A stretch of DNA of 6,940 nt from positions 1 through 6,940 of the forward strand of contig JALOMZ010000099.1 of NCBI GenBank assembly GCA_025455205.1, in the 5' to 3' direction. Shown in pieces: positions 5,645 through 6,940 of the stretch. The DNA is from Chitinophagaceae bacterium (lineage in GTDB: Bacteria > Bacteroidota > Bacteroidia > Chitinophagales > Chitinophagaceae). Numbering within the stretch: position 1 is the stretch's first letter; the number at the start of each line of letters is the position of its first letter. The translations under genes and the position numbers were made by a program. A model generated the notes under the pieces. That model saw only the letters and a program-made list of their open reading frames with translations, was not told the origin of the DNA and ran no database searches.

Positions 5645-6313
5645 TCAAGCGAAGGATGAATGCCGTGGTGCATCCTTGCGCATCGGATCGGCCCACCAGG
5701 CCCAGGCCACCAATAACCATTGCGACAGGCCGACTACAGCAACTGCCTGCACAGAAGGAGGCGGCGCCCCAAGACTGTTCATCAGATGCACTATCGGCAG
5801 GAAGGCAATGAGCGACCAGCTGATGATTTTTTTGCTGCGGGGCATCAGCGGATTTGCGGCGAAATACCAATACACGCCCAATGCGAACAGGGCCATCTCC
5901 AAAATAGTTTCGATGATTTTGTGATTCCACAAACCAAGGCCCACTTTCACCGTACCGCCTGGCGCCAGCGGCAAATCGGGCACGTGAACCAGCAAGTCTA
6001 GGAACCAATGGCTGAGCACCAGCAGTGCCATAATGACGGCGGCCCTTGGTTTCTTTGTGAAAAGGAAATACAATCCAGCGAAAAGCAAGGCCCATCCGCA
6101 CACCGCCAGCAGGCTGTGCGAAACAGGATAATGCGTAAACTCCAGGGGAACAGGCGAGCCCGATGCAGACAGTGCTGCCTGCTCGGTACCTGTGAGCAAC
6201 AGCGCAGGCCACAGCAGGTCTAACCACTGCGCCGCCAGTGTGGTGGTGCCAAGCGAAAGTTGTTTGTCAGCCTTTTTTGCGGCTAAGGCTGCAGCGAAAT
6301 GTCCAAGAAACAT
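5645..6313 (-). CDS. Multipass membrane-bound metal-dependent hydrolase (YdjM/DUF457-like)
   Basis: The 222-residue protein has about five hydrophobic segments (near 23-41, 66-85, 92-109, 133-151 and 163-180, with another near 189-206). Polar residues typical of this family sit at the membrane edges: His5 in G-H-F-A-A-A, Asp32 in W-L-D-L-L-W, His61 and His66 in H-Y-P-V-S-H-S-L, His102/Asp106/His110/Asp113 in S-H-W-F-L-D-L-L-V-H-V-P-D, and His131 in L-W-N-H. These resemble the metal-binding set of the YdjM/phospholipase C-like membrane hydrolases; the actual reaction is unknown. The ATG at 6313 is the natural start, since G-H-F near the N-terminus is a family feature. A long overlapping frame, 5604-6227, is a shadow. 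It follows the LytTR gene by 62 bases with no terminator, so they may be co-transcribed. Confidence 0.82.
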   Translation of the reverse strand: MFLGHFAAALAAKKADKQLSLGTTTLAAQWLDLLWPALLLTGTEQAALSASGSPVPLEFTHYPVSHSLLAVCGWALLFAGLYFLFTKKPRAAVIMALLVLSHWFLDLLVHVPDLPLAPGGTVKVGLGLWNHKIIETILEMALFALGVYWYFAANPLMPRSKKIISWSLIAFLPIVHLMNSLGAPPPSVQAVAVVGLSQWLLVAWAWWADPMRKDAPRHSSFA

Positions 6314-6375
6314 AACGATTGTGTTTGAGTGTGGAAAATGGCTTTACAAAAATGAATTGAAGGCTAAAACCTGCA

Positions 6376-6940
6376 TTATCGGCCCAGCCAGTCCTTGAAT
6401 TCTGTTACCCTGTCAAGGCTCACAAAAACATCCTCTTTCATAGCCGGCTTCAATTCCAGTTTCAATCTCCCTTTAGGATAGACGTGAATGTTGTCGATGG
6501 CCTGTAAGCCTGCAATCAGTTGCCGGTTGATGCGGAAAAAGCGCTTGGGATCCAGCTGCAGCTGCAGCTTATCCAAGCTTACATCGAGGGGAAAGCGCTG
6601 TCCTTCCTTGGTAGTGAGGAAGGTGACCTTGTCGGCACTGAAGAAATAGCTGATCTCCGCTACTTCAATGGTGCGCAGCCGGCTGCCCACGCTGATCAAA
6701 AACCGCTCTTTGTATTCCGGCTCTTTGTTGCGGATGGTCTTCAACAGCAATTCCCAAGGCAGGGCAGGCATCCCGCCTTCAACAGCATCCTCCCTTGCCT
6801 GGTGGAATTTCCTGAATTTTTCAATAGCCCCTGCCAACTCATCATAATTGAGTGGTTTCATCAGGTAATCCACGCTGTTCACCTTGAAGGCCTTGATCAT
6901 GTAGTCATCGTACGCCGTGGTAAAAATGACCGGCACTTCC
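6376..6940 (-). CDS. LytTR-family response regulator, C-terminal part (N-terminus outside the window)
   Basis: The visible part is about 187 residues. It opens inside a receiver domain: V-P-V-I-F-T-T-A-Y-D-D-Y holds the conserved Thr of the phosphorylation switch, and D-Y-L-M-K-P the conserved Lys-Pro. The phosphoacceptor Asp lies beyond the window edge. A linker of about 40 residues leads to a LytTR DNA-binding domain (about residues 78-186) with S-V-G-S-R-L-R-T-I, I-S-Y-F-F-S-A-D-K-V, F-R-I-N-R-Q and the usual ending V-T-E-F-K-D-W-L-G-R. The GTG at 6936 that opens the frame is an internal valine (before P-V-I-F), not a start. Such regulators are usually paired with a LytS-like membrane histidine kinase encoded next to them, which would be upstream of the window. 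The target genes are unknown. Confidence 0.95.
   Translation of the reverse strand, partial: EVPVIFTTAYDDYMIKAFKVNSVDYLMKPLNYDELAGAIEKFRKFHQAREDAVEGGMPALPWELLLKTIRNKEPEYKERFLISVGSRLRTIEVAEISYFFSADKVTFLTTKEGQRFPLDVSLDKLQLQLDPKRFFRINRQLIAGLQAIDNIHVYPKGRLKLELKPAMKEDVFVSLDRVTEFKDWLGR

Noticed and set aside
5604..6227. Long minus-strand open frame overlapping the membrane hydrolase gene
   Set aside because: It lies almost wholly inside the membrane hydrolase gene in another frame, and its translation is rich in R, A, C and G with no domain-like pattern, whereas the 5645-6313 frame has clear membrane helices and family histidines.
6546..6573. Repeated CAGCTG units near 6550
   Set aside because: They encode the Leu-Gln alternation K-L-Q-L-Q-L-D within the LytTR domain and are explained by coding sequence.

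Overview
The window looks like chromosomal DNA of a Bacteroidota bacterium, most likely of the Chitinophagaceae or a related order. The reasons are the gene families (LytTR response regulator, S41 peptidase with a signal peptide ending in Ala-Gln, CBU_0592-type membrane protein), A-rich leaders without clear Shine-Dalgarno sequences, moderate GC and short gaps between genes. This placement is inference from style; no marker gene is present. Every gene I can support is on the minus strand, so transcription runs from high to low coordinates.

In transcription order: the 3' part of a LytTR response regulator (6940-6376); a membrane-bound metal-dependent hydrolase (6313-5645); an exported alpha/beta hydrolase of the proline iminopeptidase type (5574-4654) followed by a strong hairpin (4605-4633); a SigZ-like ECF sigma factor (4566-3988); a fusion of an ArsI/CadI-type dioxygenase with an ArsN2-type acetyltransferase (3912-3061); an S41 peptidase (2979-1612); a tandem-GNAT protein (1606-746); a small CBU_0592-family membrane protein (734-465); and a perfect terminator hairpin (360-394). 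The remaining end (about 300-1) holds two dyads, an unclear small membrane ORF and the first 22 codons of another gene.

The most interesting part is 3061-4566. A SigZ-like sigma factor carrying three cysteines in its C-terminal tail lies directly upstream of the ArsI-ArsN2 fusion. The 75-bp gap between them contains TGTCAC, 16 bases, then CGTC, which is the layout of an ECF-type promoter. No arsR, arsC, acr3/arsB or arsM gene is in the window. This suggests, as inference only, an organoarsenical-handling unit in which a sigma factor replaces the usual ArsR repressor. The S41 peptidase, tandem GNAT and CBU_0592 genes form a tight group (gaps of 5 and 11 bases) ending at the terminator. Whether they share the ArsI-ArsN2 transcript is not clear from the 81-bp gap between them.
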